From contig JAIOPE010000124.1 of NCBI GenBank assembly GCA_021414065.1, positions 1-64,000 on the forward strand: a DNA stretch of 64,000 nucleotides. The letters run 5' to 3'. The stretch is from Planctomycetota bacterium (GTDB lineage: Bacteria > Planctomycetota > JAJSAM01 > JAJVHW01). The translations under genes and the position numbers were made by a program. This document shows positions 48,171 to 57,135 of the stretch, one piece after another; position 1 is the first letter of the stretch; every line of letters starts with the position of its first letter. The notes under the pieces are model-generated. The model saw only the letters and a program-made list of their open reading frames with translations. It did no database searches and was not told the DNA's origin.

Positions 48171-49397
48171 TCACGCCGCGCCGGCGCCGAGCGAGACGAC
48201 CGTCTCGACGTGGGCGGTCTGCGGGAACGAGTCGAACGCCTTGACGCTCTCGACGTGGTAACCGGGCACGAGGCGGGCGACGTCGCGGGCGAGAGTGGCG
48301 GGGTCGCAGGAGACGTAGACGATCCGGCGCGCACCGCGGGCGGCGAGGGCGTCGGTGACGACGGGGCCGAGGCCGGAGCGGGGCGGGTTGGCGATGACGA
48401 GCGCGGGCGCGCCGAGGCGGTCGAGGATGTCCTCGACGCGCGAGGTGTACCGACGGACCGTCGCCGGGCCGCGACGGTTCGACTCGTCCACCGCGAGGGC
48501 GTCGGCTTCGACGCTCTCGACGTCGGCACCGGCGGCGGCGAGCGCGGCGCTGGTCTCGCCGATCCCGGCGTAGAGGTCCCAGACGCGGAGGCCCGTGACG
48601 TCACCGAGCAGCGAGAGCGCGTAGGCGCGGACGACGTCGCCCATGGCGGGATCGACCTGCTCGAAGAACGTGGCGCCGGACGACGACGGCCCCGCCGCGA
48701 CGACCGCCGTGCCGTTCGTCGGCTGGGCCCACAGGGTGGCCGTGACACCGGCGGCGAGCATGGCCTCCGCGACATCCGCCGCGCGCAGCCACTCATCGGT
48801 CTCGTGTGCGACGACGTGGAGTCCGCCGGCGCGGTCCTCCCGGATCGTGAGGCGCTCGCAGCGGCCGGGCCACAGGTCGCGGCGGGCGTTGAGCGCGGTC
48901 CAGAGGCGCTGGAGGCCCTCGGTCGAGATCGGGCAGGAGACGAGGTCGAACACCTCGTCGGGCAGGCCGATCGGGTGGAGCCCGACGTCGCCGGAGACGA
49001 TGTCCACCGTCACGCTGAGGCGCGTGCGCCAGCCGAACGGGCGGGGGTTCGGGACGACTTCGACGGGCGGCACCGGCAGCTTGGCGATGCGCGCGAACGC
49101 GTCGTTCACGAAGGTGGCCTTCGCGGCGAGTTGGGCTTCGTAGGTCATGTGCTGCAGCGCGCACCCGCCGCAGGAGTCGGCGTCGTAGTGCTGACACTTC
49201 GGCGCGACCCGCTGGGGCGACGGCTCGACGATCCCGCCGATCTCGGCCCGGGCGAATCCCTTGTGGCGCTTGATGTGCCCGAGGTCGATCACGTCGCCCG
49301 GAGCCGTGCGCGGGACGAACACGACACGTCCCTCCGTGAGGCGGCCGACGCCGTCTCCGCCGGTGGCAATTCGTTCGATGCGCACGCGTTCAGTCAT
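48171..49397 (-). CDS. TrmA/RlmD-family RNA uracil-5-methyltransferase
   Basis: A 408-residue S-adenosylmethionine-dependent enzyme that makes 5-methyluridine in 23S rRNA or tRNA. A TRAM domain leads (RIERIATGGDGVGRL), followed by an iron-sulfur motif (C68 and the CGGC of SCGGCALQHMTYEAQ). The methyltransferase part has DLYAGIGETS near 270, NPPRSGLGP and the catalytic cysteine in VSCDPATLARD. The rRNA or tRNA target cannot be fixed. The ATG overlaps the stop of the GcvT/YgfZ-like gene by four bases, which is upstream. Confidence 0.9.
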   Translation of the reverse strand: MTERVRIERIATGGDGVGRLTEGRVVFVPRTAPGDVIDLGHIKRHKGFARAEIGGIVEPSPQRVAPKCQHYDADSCGGCALQHMTYEAQLAAKATFVNDAFARIAKLPVPPVEVVPNPRPFGWRTRLSVTVDIVSGDVGLHPIGLPDEVFDLVSCPISTEGLQRLWTALNARRDLWPGRCERLTIREDRAGGLHVVAHETDEWLRAADVAEAMLAAGVTATLWAQPTNGTAVVAAGPSSSGATFFEQVDPAMGDVVRAYALSLLGDVTGLRVWDLYAGIGETSAALAAAGADVESVEADALAVDESNRRGPATVRRYTSRVEDILDRLGAPALVIANPPRSGLGPVVTDALAARGARRIVYVSCDPATLARDVARLVPGYHVESVKAFDSFPQTAHVETVVSLGAGAA

Positions 49398-50482
49398 GTG
49401 AGTTTCACCGGGACGAAGGGGGTGGGAGTGATCGTGGCGCGGTCGCCGTCGGTCGTCTCGAAGTCGCGGCCCGGCCGCGCGACGTCGGCGTCCACGAGAG
49501 CGAGTCCGATGGAGCGCTCAAGGAGCGGAGAGAAACAGGTGCTCGTCAGCTTGCCGACGACGCGCGTGCCGGCTTTCAGCTTGTCGCCGCGGACGGGCGG
49601 GTACGCCGTTCCGAACGCCACGCCGATGAGACGGCGCATCGGCGCCGCCGCGGCGAGCGACCGGGCGGCCTCCTCGCGGCCGAGGAAGCAGCCCTTCCCG
49701 AGCGCGATTCCGTGCGACGTCTCGGGGAGCTCGACCGGGAGCGTCGTCTCGTCGATCTCGGTCCCGTAGGCCGGGCGGCCGGTCTCGACGCGGAGCGACT
49801 CGAGCGCGTCGAGTCCGCAGGGAAGGCCGTCCGCCGACTTCGCCTCTTCGACGAGACGCCGGAAGAGCGCGGGCGCGGCGCCGACGGGCACCAGGATGTC
49901 GAACCCGTTCTCGCCCGTGCGCGGCGACCGGATCAGCACGACCGGGCCGTATCGCGGCGAGCGCAGCTCGACGGCGCCCCACGGCGGCAGTTGCGGGAGG
50001 AGCACGGCGAGCACCGTCGGCACGACGTACTCGGCCGCGGGGCCCTGCACGGAGAGCAGCGTCCAGGTCTCGGTGGCGTCGTCGATCGACGCGTCGGTGG
50101 AGACGAGGTGCCGGTCGAGCGTCCGGAGGACCTTGCCGCGCGTGAGCGGCGGGGTGAGGAGGACGAACCGGTCGTCGAGACACGCGACGCGCAGGTCGCT
50201 CGCGATCCGACCGTCGCGGGTGAGGAGCAGCGAGTATGTTCCCCGCCCGGGCGCCAGCGCGCCGATGTCGGCCGCGAGCAGCGAGTTGAGGTAGCGGGCC
50301 CGGTCCGCGCCGCGGACGAACACCTTCCCCGCCGACATCAGGTCGAACACCCCGATCGCGTTCCGCACCGCGCGGTGCTCCGACGTCGGATCGCTGAATC
50401 GCGCCGGGATCGGCGTGCCCGCCCGCTCGACGAGGAAGGCCCCGAGTTCGGCGTGGACGGCAGCAAGCGGGTTGGCAGGCAT
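49394..50482 (-). CDS. GcvT/YgfZ family folate-binding protein
   Basis: A 362-residue tetrahydrofolate-binding fold. It starts GVFDLMSAGKVFVRGADRARYLNSLLAAD, then GRGTYSLLLTRDGRI. The motif KGCFLGREEAA near 265 resembles the KGCYxGQE signature of YgfZ, which helps maintain iron-sulfur enzymes, more than GcvT's DCIGREAL. The overlap with the RlmD-like gene, an iron-sulfur protein, fits YgfZ. Glycine-cleavage T protein remains an alternative; no gcvH or gcvP is near. Confidence 0.75.
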   Translation of the reverse strand: MPANPLAAVHAELGAFLVERAGTPIPARFSDPTSEHRAVRNAIGVFDLMSAGKVFVRGADRARYLNSLLAADIGALAPGRGTYSLLLTRDGRIASDLRVACLDDRFVLLTPPLTRGKVLRTLDRHLVSTDASIDDATETWTLLSVQGPAAEYVVPTVLAVLLPQLPPWGAVELRSPRYGPVVLIRSPRTGENGFDILVPVGAAPALFRRLVEEAKSADGLPCGLDALESLRVETGRPAYGTEIDETTLPVELPETSHGIALGKGCFLGREEAARSLAAAAPMRRLIGVAFGTAYPPVRGDKLKAGTRVVGKLTSTCFSPLLERSIGLALVDADVARPGRDFETTDGDRATITPTPFVPVKLT

Positions 50483-50675
50483 CGAATCGGAGAGGATAGC
50501 GGCGCGGGGGCCGGGAATGGCGAACCCGCGGGGGCCGCGTCTACGCCACGGCCATCGGTGCGATGACGACGGCGGCGTGGATGCGTTACAGGCGGGTGCG
50601 GACGCGATAGGCAGCGGCGGCGCTCCCCTGAACGGCGCTGGCTCCCACCCGGCGGATCGGGGAACCTTGGCTGCG

Positions 50676-51281
50676 ATGCGTTTCCTGCCGCACCTCTTCG
50701 AGAAGAACCGGGCCTGGGCCGCGCGGCACACGGAGCATGATCCCGCGTTTTTCGAGCGGCTGTGCGCGATCCAGCGGCCCGACTACCTGTGGATCGGCTG
50801 CGCCGACAGCCGGGTGCCCGCGAACGCGATCGTGGGGATGGCGCCGGGCGAGTTGTTCGTCCACCGGAACGTGGGGAACGTGGTGCACGCCGACGACCAG
50901 AACTGCGTCGCGGTGGTGCAGTACGCGATCGAGGTGCTCCGGGTCTCGCACGTGATCGTGTGCGGGCACTACCGCTGCGGCGGCATCCAGGCCGCATTCG
51001 GGCCGTCGATGACGGGACCGATCGAGGCGTGGATCTCGCACATCCGGAAGGTCCGCGTGCAGCACGCCGACGAGTTGTCGGGGCTGCCCGACGACGACGC
51101 CCGATGGAAGCGGCTCTGCGACTTGAACGTGATCGAGCAGGTGCGCGTGCTGAGCGGGCTGCCGATCGTCCTCGACGCCTGGGCGCGCGGGCAGCAACTC
51201 GACATCCACGGGTGGATCTACGACCTCCACGACGGCCTGCTGCGCGACCTCGAAGTCAGTGTGAACGCGCCGCCGAAGTGA
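50676..51281 (+). CDS. Beta-class carbonic anhydrase
   Basis: A 201-residue zinc enzyme that interconverts CO2 and bicarbonate. Zinc ligands are C42 (in CADSR, with D44 and R46), H98 and C101 (in CGHYRCGG). Length and spacing match the CynT/Can type. It has no signal peptide and is cytosolic. The ATG at 50676 begins MRFLPHLFEKN, the usual N-terminus. It is divergent from the GcvT/YgfZ-like gene and convergent with the GH84-like gene. Confidence 0.95.
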   Translation: MRFLPHLFEKNRAWAARHTEHDPAFFERLCAIQRPDYLWIGCADSRVPANAIVGMAPGELFVHRNVGNVVHADDQNCVAVVQYAIEVLRVSHVIVCGHYRCGGIQAAFGPSMTGPIEAWISHIRKVRVQHADELSGLPDDDARWKRLCDLNVIEQVRVLSGLPIVLDAWARGQQLDIHGWIYDLHDGLLRDLEVSVNAPPK

Positions 51282-51295
51282 TGGCTCAGGGTCCG

Positions 51296-52771
51296 TCAGG
51301 GTCGCGCGGCGGCGGGCGCGGACTCGGCGCCGACGCGTGCGGCGTCGGATCGCAACAGCTTGAGCAGCGCGGTGCGGGGCACCGGAGCGAGGTACGCGGC
51401 GGCGGCGGGCGTCTGCTCGAACGTGTCGATGCGGCGCGTGACCTCGGCGCGCGGGGCGCCGTCGCGGAAGGCCTGGCAGACACTCCGGAGCGTCTCGTAT
51501 CCGCTCGGCCCCGCGAGCTCGAAGACGGCGCGGCGCCACGACCGCTCGGCGTCGTAGGCAGACGGGTTCCACAGCCAATCGAGGCGCGTCAGCCGCGTGA
51601 CGGGCGTGCCGCGTTCGCCGAACACGCCGTCGCAGAGCGAAGCGAGGCCGGGGTCGCGGCCCGTGAGGGGCCCCCAGTCGCCTTCGCGGCCGAGGTTGTC
51701 GTAGATGAGCGCGGCCGTCTCGACGGACCCGAACAAGTCGCGCGCTGCGACGAGTCCCGGGGCGTCGATCGTGTCGCTGATGATCTCCGGGCCGGTGAGG
51801 ACGAGGCCGACGTCCGGCGAGAGTCCGCCGGCGTCGCGCAATGCGCGGGCGAACGGCCCGAGGCGGCGGTCGTTCCACCAGTAGGTCTGCGGCAGGAGAT
51901 ACACGACGGCCGCCGGATCGCGGGAGCGCAAGTCGAGCGCCAGCGCCGCGACGAGCGACCGGAGTGCCGCGGCGTACGTGCCGAAGTAGAGCGCGGTCTC
52001 CGCGGTCATCCCGAATCCCACGTCGTCGAACTTCACGCAGAATCGGTGAACGCCGCGCGCCTGCCACGGGCGCCACGCGGCGAGGATGCGCTCGACGCCG
52101 GGACGCGTGGCGTCGAGGGGACTTCCCGGGGCGAAGGTGGCAACGGTGTCGAGACCTGCGAACTCGGGGAGGTCCTTCGCCTCCCACGCGAAGTTGGCGC
52201 GGTAGGCGACCTCCCAGGCCTGCGGCCGCTTGCTGCCGCGGAGCGGGAACACCGGGGCGTCGAGCACGCGGCACGCGCGGACGAGGCCGCGCCCGTCCTG
52301 CGACGTCGTCACCTGGGCGAGCGCCTGGGCGGCGAAGCGGTGGCCGGGGGCGTCGCGCGCGGCGGTTAGAACGACAGTGCGACCGTCCACGTGGGTGATG
52401 GCGAGTGCGTACCCCTCGGGGGGAAGTTCGCGGAAGCCGATCTCGAGGCCGGCGTCGCGAAGGAGGGCATCCACGTCGTCGGACGTCTCGTCGGCGAAGC
52501 GCGCGCCGTCGAGGGGAAGGAGGACGTCGCCGTAGGCCGCACGCCGCGGCGTCGGGTAGACGGTCAGGACGAGGTCGCGGGCGTCGTCGGGGACGCTCAG
52601 GCGGGAGACGCGGGCCGCGCCCGGAACGCGGGCCCACTCGTCGCCCCAGGCGTCGCCGCGATCGGAGTCGGCCGCGCCCGGGCCGTCGGCGCCGCCGGTC
52701 GGAATCGCGGCGCACCCAGGGGACACCACGAGCAGCGTCGAGAGCGCGAGGAGGGCCGAGATCGTCCGCAT
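51296..52771 (-). CDS. GH84-like beta-N-acetylglucosaminidase lipoprotein
   Basis: A 491-residue lipoprotein (lipobox VSPGC, Cys near 20). The N-terminal alpha/beta domain (to about 160) resembles the GH20/GH84 leader. The core shows the paired aspartates FCVKFDDVGFG, YLLPQTYWW, GLVLTGPEII, and a YDNLGRE block, which together resemble bacterial O-GlcNAcase/hyaluronidase (GH84) enzymes. It should release N-acetylglucosamine from glycans in the envelope. The family match is moderate; a related glycosidase family is possible. It is divergent from the next exported-protein gene. Confidence 0.68.
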   Translation of the reverse strand: MRTISALLALSTLLVVSPGCAAIPTGGADGPGAADSDRGDAWGDEWARVPGAARVSRLSVPDDARDLVLTVYPTPRRAAYGDVLLPLDGARFADETSDDVDALLRDAGLEIGFRELPPEGYALAITHVDGRTVVLTAARDAPGHRFAAQALAQVTTSQDGRGLVRACRVLDAPVFPLRGSKRPQAWEVAYRANFAWEAKDLPEFAGLDTVATFAPGSPLDATRPGVERILAAWRPWQARGVHRFCVKFDDVGFGMTAETALYFGTYAAALRSLVAALALDLRSRDPAAVVYLLPQTYWWNDRRLGPFARALRDAGGLSPDVGLVLTGPEIISDTIDAPGLVAARDLFGSVETAALIYDNLGREGDWGPLTGRDPGLASLCDGVFGERGTPVTRLTRLDWLWNPSAYDAERSWRRAVFELAGPSGYETLRSVCQAFRDGAPRAEVTRRIDTFEQTPAAAAYLAPVPRTALLKLLRSDAARVGAESAPAAARP

Positions 52772-52929
52772 CGAGGGGGAGATCCTACCCGGGGGCGCGC
52801 GAAACGCCTGGCCCGCCTGCTGCTGCGGCGGCGCGGCCACCCGTCGGCTCAAGCTCCGGCTTGCCAGGTTCCGATGAGCAGAACACGAAAACAGCCGTAC
52901 CGAGATTCCGGCCCCTTGGAGACCACACC

Positions 52930-53793
52930 ATGCGCACCTCACTCTACGCCGCCGCCGTTGTCCTCGCCGGGTTGCTCGGCACCGGAGCCCCCGTCGCCGC
53001 CCAGGACGGCGTGGACACCGATATCGGCGGAGTCTGGGTCTTCGAGGCCCCGGGCTCTCGGGGGCTCTTCGTGATGAACCTGGGCACGCCGATCGCGGGT
53101 GTGTTCTCCGTGCGCGGCCTCGGGTTCGTGAAGGCCTTCAAGTCGTACGTGGCCGTCTCAAACGACGCGCCCGTCACGCTGGCTTTCCAGTCGAACGGCC
53201 AGATCCGAGGAACCGTGCCGCTCGAGGACCTCGCGCTCACGACTTCCGTCGGTTCGATGGAGGTCATCGGGGGCGGCTTGAACCCGACGAACGACTCGGC
53301 GTTCCTCCGCACCAACGTGACGATCGGATCGGTCACACGCCGGGTGCTCCTTCGCGGTGTGCGTCGCGTGACGCCCGAGGTCGCTCTCGCCGGTGGTTCC
53401 TATGACGGCCTCGTGGGCGGAAGCGGCATCTCGAGCCGGAAGCTCGATCTGCGCCTCACCGACAGCGACCGCGGCGTGACGCTCGGGCTGGCCGGCGCGG
53501 AGGGCAAGGGGCACCCGTGCTACGACCTGACGGCGCTCGGCCCGGTCAGCGTGAGCCGCGCCGAGGTGCCTGGGTTCGGCATCTTCGGTCTCGTGCTCTC
53601 GAACAACGCCGACGGCTTCTGCGGCCGCGTGACGACCACGCAGTACGGCGCCGCCACGATTTCGGGCAAGTTCACCTACGACGACAAGGTCGTCGTGGAC
53701 CGGCCGGTCCTCAACGCGGTCGTCGTGCCCGACTCCGGTAAGCGGTTCCGCGTCCGCGCGGCGCTGCAACCGCTCGTCGCCTCCGGGACGTAG
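52930..53793 (+). CDS. Exported protein of unknown function
   Basis: A 287-residue protein with a signal peptide (1-24, cleavage near PVAAQ). The mature part is beta-rich, with glycine and valine, and with few charges, ending with FRVRAALQPLVASGT. One cysteine pair (CYDL, FCGRV) may form a disulfide. The family was not recognised. The final codons and the TAG stop are part of the GGGACGTAGTCCC repeat at 53785. Confidence 0.6.
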   Translation: MRTSLYAAAVVLAGLLGTGAPVAAQDGVDTDIGGVWVFEAPGSRGLFVMNLGTPIAGVFSVRGLGFVKAFKSYVAVSNDAPVTLAFQSNGQIRGTVPLEDLALTTSVGSMEVIGGGLNPTNDSAFLRTNVTIGSVTRRVLLRGVRRVTPEVALAGGSYDGLVGGSGISSRKLDLRLTDSDRGVTLGLAGAEGKGHPCYDLTALGPVSVSRAEVPGFGIFGLVLSNNADGFCGRVTTTQYGAATISGKFTYDDKVVVDRPVLNAVVVPDSGKRFRVRAALQPLVASGT

Positions 53794-53850
53794 TCCCGAC
53801 GCCAACGGGACCTAGTCCCGACGCCAACGGGACGTAGTCCCAGCGTCTAC
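53785..53850. repeat. Three tandem 22-bp palindromic repeats between convergent genes
   Basis: Units at 53785, 53807 and 53829 carry GGGACGTAGTCCC (or GGGACCTAGTCCC), two of them followed by GACGCCAAC. Each core is an inverted repeat. The first unit holds the stop of the exported-protein gene, and the last holds the TAG stop of topoisomerase VI subunit A. They share the GGGAC...GTCCC form with the repeats at 295, 6655 and 8661. Confidence 0.85.
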
Positions 53851-54986
53851 GGCAGGAACGCCTTCACGTCCGCCAGCTTCTGCGGCAGATACACGTCGTG
53901 GACGTAGTCGAGGCCGTGCGCCGCGAACGCCTGCTGCTCGGCGCGGTCGCCCGAGTCGATCAACTGCTCGATCGCCTTCACCCACACTCTGTGGGACTGG
54001 AAGAACGGGTCGTTCTTGATCGCGTCGCGGCCGCGCTTGATGTCCACGTCCTGCAACGGGTGCGTCGGCAGCTTGTAGTCCACGATGTCCTGCGGCGTCA
54101 CGCCGAGGAAGGTCGCGCGCGGCACGCAGAAGAACTGGTTGATGTGCGCCGCGTTGCCGGAGCCGACCTTGAGTGTGCGATAGATGTTCGCGAACCCGTA
54201 CGGGTCGCAGTCGGTGAAGGCGTAGACCGGGATACCGACCTGGTCCGAGAGCTTGCGCACGAAGCGGCGGCAGGCGCGGCTCGGGACGCCCCCCATCGCG
54301 ACCAAGATGCACTTGTGCTTCTTCCAGAAGCGCGCACGGTGCAGGCGGTCGAACGAACCGCCGGTCTCGATGCACAGGATGAACTTCGCGGAGGTCTCGA
54401 AGCGGAGCCCCTCGACGTCGGTCGGGATCGAGTAACTGCCTGAGCCGAACGCCGTGCAGTCGATGAAGACGTCGGCCCCGTTCTCCCCCGCCGGGTCGAT
54501 CACGACGAGCTCGCCCGAGACGCTTCCGCCGTGCTCCTCGGCGGTGAACCGGAGTTGCTCGCGGGTGACTCCGCGCGCCGCGAACATCGCCTCGATGTCG
54601 TCGAGCACCGTGTCGGACTCGGGCTGCTCGTCGAATCGGGCCTCGCCCCAGTTCTTCGAGATGTAGTACGCCTCTCGCTTCGTCGAGTGGCGGTCGGTGC
54701 GGATCTGCGAGCGGGCGAACTCCATGAGCAGGAGGGTCTGCGCGAACCCCTTCGCCGTGTTGTACGTGAGCGTCCGCTCGGACGTCGCGTCGCCGATCTT
54801 CAAGTAGCCGACGTCGGAGTCGTAGTCCACGTTGGCAAGCGAGCGGATCGGGAACGAGAGCGTGGGCTTCTGCCCGCCCTGGATCTTCTTGTGGACGGCG
54901 GCCGCCATCGACTCGATGGACTCCATCGTCACGGCGTCGAGCTCGGCGCGTGTCTGGGCGGGCTTCTTGCGCGGGGCTTTGCTCAC
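53847..54986 (-). CDS. top6A: DNA topoisomerase VI subunit A (Spo11-type)
   Basis: Cleaves double-stranded DNA through a tyrosyl link, as in archaeal topoisomerase VI and eukaryotic Spo11. The 379-residue protein has the 5Y-CAP block STKREAYYISKNW (catalytic Tyr Y107 or Y108) and a Toprim domain (E207 in CIETGG; D259 and D261 in TDCDPYG). All key residues look intact. The GTG start at 54986 overlaps the stop of the B subunit by four bases, so both are made together. In bacteria the pair is rare, and here it is complete. Confidence 0.92.
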   Translation of the reverse strand: MSKAPRKKPAQTRAELDAVTMESIESMAAAVHKKIQGGQKPTLSFPIRSLANVDYDSDVGYLKIGDATSERTLTYNTAKGFAQTLLLMEFARSQIRTDRHSTKREAYYISKNWGEARFDEQPESDTVLDDIEAMFAARGVTREQLRFTAEEHGGSVSGELVVIDPAGENGADVFIDCTAFGSGSYSIPTDVEGLRFETSAKFILCIETGGSFDRLHRARFWKKHKCILVAMGGVPSRACRRFVRKLSDQVGIPVYAFTDCDPYGFANIYRTLKVGSGNAAHINQFFCVPRATFLGVTPQDIVDYKLPTHPLQDVDIKRGRDAIKNDPFFQSHRVWVKAIEQLIDSGDRAEQQAFAAHGLDYVHDVYLPQKLADVKAFLP

Positions 54987-56917
54987 AGGTTGCGGCTCCG
55001 ATTGAGGATGTCCGTGAGGCGTTCGGTGGTGCGGTCCCGTTCGGCGGCGTCGAACTCGAGGATCTTCTGGAGGGCCTCGGAGATCTTCGGGATGTACCGC
55101 GCGATGTAGTCGCGCTTCTTCAGCTCCTCCGCCGTGCGCCTGGTCTTCGACAGATGCTGGCCGAGCGACCGCGCGCACTCCATCACGCCGAGCTGGATCT
55201 CCTTCACGATGTCGTCGTAGGACGCGACGGCCTCCTTCGACTCGCTCGTGAACGGGACCCACACCGACGCCACGTGCACGGCGAGCACCATCGGCCCGGT
55301 CGGGAGGGCGCCCTTCGGGTGTGTCACGCCGTAGTTCTTCCAACGGACGGCGGTCACCGCCTTGGAGATCGCGCACGCGCCCTGCTGGTAGAGCAGCGGA
55401 ACGCGGTTGGCGAAGCGCATGAGCGTGATCGTCTGGTCGGCGGCGATCTTCGCCGGGTCGTGCGCGAGGGCGACCTCGATCTGGAACGGGTTGCCGCGGT
55501 ACACGGCGGGCGCCCGCGTGACGGCGCGAATGAACGCGTTCGGGTACTCGCGTTGGAGGCTGTCCACGAGGAGCCCCTCGCCGATCGGGCTCACGCAGTC
55601 CGTCGGCGGGTTCATGAGCTCGACCTTGCCGAGCGCCGCGTGGAGCGCCGTGGCCTCTTCGCGAGCGACGCGGGCGACCCACGTCTCGGGGTTCAGCCCC
55701 GAGAGCTCGCAGATCTCGATCGCAGCGCGCTTCGTGACCCGCGAGAACTCGTTCTCGAGGAACCCCGCGAGCTTCCGGTGTTCGGTGACCTTCAGCATCT
55801 GGAGGAGCATCCCGAGTTCGACGCCGTAGGGGTGGGGCTGCACCTCGCGCGGCTCGGCCGGCAACTGCTTCGTGGCGCGCTCCCAGACCTGCCAGGCGCC
55901 TTCCGGGTCGCGGTAGCGGATGGTGACGTGCGGGTTCGCCAGCGCCGTGGCCCGAAGGTACGTGTCCACCGACTTCAGGCCCTTCTGGTACTTCGCCTCG
56001 AGCTCGATCTCGACGCGCGTGCCCTGCGGCCGATCCCACTCGACGTCGCGGCTGGCGCGGATGTCGGGCTGGTTCTTCTGGAGATCGAGCGCGACCTCCA
56101 TGTAGTGGGCGGGCTTGCGCTTCGACGTCCGCGACGTGATCCGCACGGGCTTGCCCGTGGTGAGTTGGCCGTACATGCCGGCCGCGGAGATGCCGATGCC
56201 CTGCTGGCCGCGCTGCTGCTTCAACCGGTGGAACTTCGACCCGTAGAGCAGCTTGCCGAAGACGCGGCCGATCTGCTCCGGCACGATTCCCGGTCCGTTG
56301 TCCTCGATCGCGATGAGAAACCGCTCGGGCGGGTCGGTGACCTTCCGGCCGCGCACCTTCGGGATGGCCTTGCGCGCCTCCTTCCGGGCCTCCTTCTCAT
56401 CGACGTCTTTGTCGGCCGTCGGATCGGCGTCGGCGTCGAAGAGCGTGCGCTGGAAGAGGCTGTCTTCGTCGCCCCCGGACGCGGGGCGGGCCGGATCGGA
56501 GGCCGCGGCCGACACTGGTTGCGATGTCCGAGTCGCGTCGCCCGCGACGGACGCCGCCGCGCCTGCGGCGGCAGAGCTGACGGCAGCGCTAGCGGCGGCG
56601 GCGGCGGCGTCCGCCGACCCGAACCGCTCGAGATCTGCCACGCGCGTGATCTCGACGATCACCTCCGGCAGGATCCCGGCCTCCTCGCACGCGTCGAGCG
56701 CGTTGTCCACGCCCTCCTTGACGGTGGTCATGAGCGCCTTCAGCGGGTTGTCGAACCCGAGCAGGTGCCGGTTCTTCGAGAAGAACTCGGACACGCTGAT
56801 GTCGCGCTGCTGGCCGGCCATCTCGTCGGCCGTACGACCGACGCGGACCGGCTTCTTCGGCGGGCCGGAGTCGCCGTCGGGGGCTCCGGGAGCGGTGGAT
56901 GTGGATTTCGCAGCCAT
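54983..56917 (-). CDS. top6B: DNA topoisomerase VI subunit B (GHKL ATPase)
   Basis: The ATP-binding partner of topoisomerase VI. The 644-residue protein has the GHKL N-box EGVDNALDA (68-76), DNGPG (206-210) and the GQQGIGISAAGMYG lid (238-251), followed by the transducer part. An insert of about 95 residues (roughly 100-195), alanine- and serine-rich and then acidic, separates the N-box from DNGPG and is not in archaeal relatives known to me. The ATG at 56917 begins MAAKSTST. It is divergent from the HEAT/DUF4375 gene. It heads a two-gene unit with subunit A. Confidence 0.92.
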   Translation of the reverse strand: MAAKSTSTAPGAPDGDSGPPKKPVRVGRTADEMAGQQRDISVSEFFSKNRHLLGFDNPLKALMTTVKEGVDNALDACEEAGILPEVIVEITRVADLERFGSADAAAAAASAAVSSAAAGAAASVAGDATRTSQPVSAAASDPARPASGGDEDSLFQRTLFDADADPTADKDVDEKEARKEARKAIPKVRGRKVTDPPERFLIAIEDNGPGIVPEQIGRVFGKLLYGSKFHRLKQQRGQQGIGISAAGMYGQLTTGKPVRITSRTSKRKPAHYMEVALDLQKNQPDIRASRDVEWDRPQGTRVEIELEAKYQKGLKSVDTYLRATALANPHVTIRYRDPEGAWQVWERATKQLPAEPREVQPHPYGVELGMLLQMLKVTEHRKLAGFLENEFSRVTKRAAIEICELSGLNPETWVARVAREEATALHAALGKVELMNPPTDCVSPIGEGLLVDSLQREYPNAFIRAVTRAPAVYRGNPFQIEVALAHDPAKIAADQTITLMRFANRVPLLYQQGACAISKAVTAVRWKNYGVTHPKGALPTGPMVLAVHVASVWVPFTSESKEAVASYDDIVKEIQLGVMECARSLGQHLSKTRRTAEELKKRDYIARYIPKISEALQKILEFDAAERDRTTERLTDILNRSRNL

Positions 56918-57135
56918 GATCGCCTCGCGCGTGGACGTGGAGCTTCTCGGAACGGCGAAGAGCGCCAAGGGCCGGGGCCGCGCAACCGCGCCCCACCCAG
57001 GCGAGTTGCGAAGGATATCACGGGGTCCCCCCGCCCAGGCACGACGGGTTGGGGACATACCCGGAAATGCCCCACCTGGTGGCGGCAGACGGGAGACCGC
57101 TCCGGCGGCCGCGCTCCCCAGTAGCATCTGCCTCC

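Noticed and set aside
49394-50482. Glycine cleavage system T protein as the first call
   Set aside because: The KGCFLGREE motif is closer to YgfZ, and no gcvH or gcvP is nearby; kept as an alternative only.
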